Shown: positions 27,907 through 30,392 of the stretch, piece after piece
How the letters are laid out: the number at the start of each line of letters is the position of its first letter
How positions within the stretch are numbered: the stretch's first letter is position 1
Assembly: GCA_013115135.1 (NCBI GenBank)
Contig: JABANP010000591.1
Coordinates: 1-30,392, forward strand
Origin: Perkinsus olseni
Lineage: Eukaryota; Perkinsozoa; Perkinsida; Perkinsidae
Length of the DNA stretch: 30,392 bases
Direction: 5' to 3'
Notes under the pieces: generated by a model
What the model saw: the letters and a program-made list of their open reading frames with translations, nothing else
Databases searched by the model: none
Told to the model about the DNA's origin: nothing
Made by a program: the position numbers and the translations under genes

Positions 27907-30392
27907 ATGACCACTGAAGACGGAGGATCTGCTGAAACAGCTCATAGGAGCCTCCTGAGCAAGGCGCAAGGAGCAGCTAAGTGCTTCTGGGCGACTTGGG
28001 CCTGACGAGCCGTCACTGCTTCTGCTCTTGACGTCCTTGCGATTGAATTTCCGGTACTCAATGAACGTGTGAAAGGAATACCGTGCACCCTGAACGTGGC
28101 GCGAAGTCCTGGTTGTTGATGTCAGACGAGCGCTGGCCGCAAGAAATTTACGTCGGACTGAGGACGCCCGGATGCATCTCCAGAACTTCCGTGACAGACT
28201 GTACATGGAGAATAGAATGATCTCCCACGGCAAGGTTGAGATCGGGTAACGGCAAACCTCCATGCCATGACCCAGCTGACTGCGGCATCCATCGTTCGCG
28301 CCAGGTTCATGCTCTTCTGCCTCTTTTACGTTATCACCATATACCTCAACTTCAAGTGGCCTGTGCCTGTCGACATCAGTAGCGACTTGCTGGCAGGAAT
28401 TAAGACTACGAAAACATTCGACTCTATGTTAGAGCTGATCCAAGTAGGGAGCACCGTGCCTTGGGTGTAGGCTCGGTCAGGCTGTGGTTGCCCCTCAGTC
28501 TGAGCCACAACGCCTGAAGCCCTTTGAGCTTTTCGGACAAGACCGTGCCACTGTCACCGTTACATCACATCCCAACAGCACCGATGGGCCCGACGTGCAC
28601 GTTAAGGCGATGAAGCCTCTGAAACGTCCAGTGAGACCGTAGGGACGCGACCCCGGCCATAGCTGCTTGGACGCAGGTCCTGGCGTTATTGCCCATGATT
28701 GTCATACACAGAGGGAAAGCACTAGACCGCTGCGGCCCATCTACCGCTCGAGAGCTCTCGCAGCGGTTTCCCACGTAAATGGCGAGCAGCACCGAGTCCA
28801 TCTGCGGGAACGGGCCATCGTAGGTACATGAAGTGCAGGCTCTTCTTGGCTGGCCATTCCGGGGTGAATTCAACGAACTCTGACGGGGCCTCTAATGTGT
28901 CGCGAGATAACTGTGCAGTAGACGGAAATCTCCCTCGGGTCTTGCAGAACTGCGTCGGCAGCGATTCTGCTGATGAGGCACCTCGCGAGTGAGTGCGACA
29001 AACGACAACTGGATGACCTAGGTCGACAACGATGCTTTCCCCCGCAGCAGAAGTCATGCCTTCGCCGAGTTCATTCCGTAAACGACGTCTCCTAGTACGG
29101 CAGTGTCGCATCTGTCTCAGGGTGAGTGAACAGTTCTCTAACCATTTCTGGGTGAAGATGAAGCACTTCGCTAGCCCCTGGCCATGGGAGCACTCCGAGA
29201 GGTATGTGGACGTCTTCCCTTACGCCCCGCCAGGTGGGATACTCCGACCACAGCGATCAGCGTCGTCCTTCGTCTCCATAGTCAGACCAGATCCCGACCA
29301 TAGCCTCCAACTTTATTAACCATGATCTTGTCGCCCATTCCGTCACGCGAGTTGAGATAAGACGGGTCTTCTACTATCATCGCGATGATCCAAACCATGG
29401 GGTGCGGCACCGCCGTTCAAGCCCTTGCTCACATCGCGACCCCGGACTTCAGATAGTCTTTGTTTACGTGGAGACGTCGTTTGAAGTGCGTGACACGAAT
29501 TATGTGTACCCTCGCTATCAAGCTGAGACTGTGGAAAACATGAAAGCCGTTCCAGTCACACTTCTGCTGGCCGTCCTCTTCGCTGCTATTGACGGTGGCG
29601 TCCAGGTGAGACGCGTCTTTGCTGGTGGCCTATGCTTGATGTCAGCAAAGACCGATCTAGCTAGGTGATTATGATATTATCGAACATTCGACGAGAGCGA
29701 GGTCGACGCTTGATGCGCGAGCTCAACCAGTTGGCCAAACTGTCAGGCTCAGTTGGTCACGTCTACAGTTACGGCGTGAGTAGCATGCTCCGGCGTCTAT
29801 TATGAACCCACAAGAACTTCCATCCTGGAAACGCGTGTTCCTCAGAACCTAGCCAGCGACGTAACCATCATGGCCCTGGGAATTTTTCGCCTGGTCGTTG
29901 TAGCCAATGATTGGATGGAGCGCAGCGTCTCCGACCTCCTGCTGAACGATGGTAGCCTTTGGGAGGCGATTATTATGTCATTGCAATGTTCGTGTCTCCC
30001 AGACATAAGGACGCTACGGCCTTTTCTGCGCAGATTTGGATCCGCTCACAGATGCCGGCGTTCGCAGTTACGTCGATAAGTACGACAAGATGCGTGAGAC
30101 GATCTATTGGATCAGGCTGGTGACCTCCTGCTTTCCAAGCGTCGTAGCGCCAAGTCGCTCAGTATAGGTTCGCCGTGTCGGAGATTGTGCTCTTCATGGT
30201 TATCATCTTCCGTCTCGTCAAGTTCCCGGCGGGCCACCCGAAAGTCGCCGCTCTCATTCGTACCAGTTCCTCCACGCTCAACTCAGTTGTCCTCCGGTTT
30301 CCATACAGGCACCATATCGCTCGCCCGAGATGAGCTCGTACACTTTTTCCTTCTCTTTTTCTCATTCCAAGCCGCCCTCTTAGTAGCCGCGC
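27907..30392 (+). CDS. Polycystin-2-like (TRPP/PKD2 family) cation channel, 3' part off the window
   Basis: Polycystins are six-helix non-selective cation channels, often ciliary, with a large extracellular domain between S1 and S2. Exons in phase: 27907-27980, 28126-28234, 28276-28443, 28481-28630, 28712-28819, 28948-28988; later ones are approximate. The cytosolic start (MTTEDGGSAETAH) leads to FRDRLYMENRMISHGK. S1 is RARFMLFCLFYVITIYLNF, followed by KTFDSMLELIQ as in the PKD2 start of the extracellular domain. Then come SSFRKRRLLVRQCRICLR (compare PRIRQLRVRN.SC), FINHDLVAHSVTRVEIRRVF, and YVETSFEV with YPRYQAETVENMKAVPVTLL (S2). After RRERGRRLMRELNQL come TIMALGIFRLVVVANDW (S3), KMRETIYWIRLV, IVLFMVIIFRLVKFPAGHPK (S4), and DELVHFFLLFFSFQAALLVA (S5) at the edge. 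The pore and S6 are not in the window. Segment order matches the PKD2 family throughout; each single stretch is diverged. The join near 29040 is unresolved. Confidence 0.75.

Noticed and set aside
27757..28263. 168-codon open frame on the minus strand
   Set aside because: It is antisense to the first two polycystin exons, which join in frame and lead into a convincing S1 helix.

Overview
The window is a piece of a eukaryotic nuclear genome, dense in spliceosomal GT-AG introns, many only about 33-60 nt long. The best guess at the organism is a perkinsozoan alveolate (Perkinsus-like). Three things point there: a cyanobacterial/plastid-type IspH with a two-part, hydrophobic N-terminal leader; a mixture of flagellar, polycystin and APC/C genes of protist character; and intron-free, apparently lineage-specific secreted proteins. 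The genus assignment is an inference.

Left part (1-6.9 kb). A probable flagellar protein (CFAP96/DUF4586-like, minus strand, running off the left edge) and a YEATS-domain chromatin reader (762-2278, +) are transcribed divergently from a 134-bp gap. After a poorly resolved stretch with a possible small minus-strand gene comes a complete 16-exon ispH gene (3054-6868, +). Every one of its exon phases joins in frame. It encodes the last enzyme of the plastid MEP isoprenoid pathway.

Duplicated segments (7.0-9.85 kb and 24.9-27.7 kb). Each copy has an APC2 gene segment followed, on the opposite strand, by an intronless gene for a secreted protein with a strongly basic, NLS-like stretch. The right copy is the parent-like one: full-length APC2 plus an open 381-codon secreted-protein gene. 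The left copy is decayed: a 0.3-kb APC2 fragment, and a secreted-protein pseudogene broken by a frameshift and by an 821-bp transposon with 12-bp terminal inverted repeats and a 5-bp target duplication.

Middle part (10.7-22 kb). A small minus-strand gene (10716-11361) with a mitochondrial-type N-terminus is followed by ANAPC4/APC4 (from 11995, +). Then come an unrecognised multi-exon locus (about 16.3-19.7 kb) and an unrecognised serine-rich, largely disordered protein (about 19.85-21.96 kb).

Right part (22.4-30.4 kb). ANAPC2/APC2 (22431-26257, +), the cullin subunit of the same ubiquitin ligase as APC4, the convergent secreted-protein gene, and a polycystin-2-like cation channel (27907 to beyond the right edge, +).

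No tRNA, rRNA, CRISPR array or bacterial-style operon was seen. Exon limits were worked out by eye from splice consensus and frame continuity. ispH and YEATS are well constrained, APC2 mostly so, and the APC4 3' end and the two unknown loci only partly.
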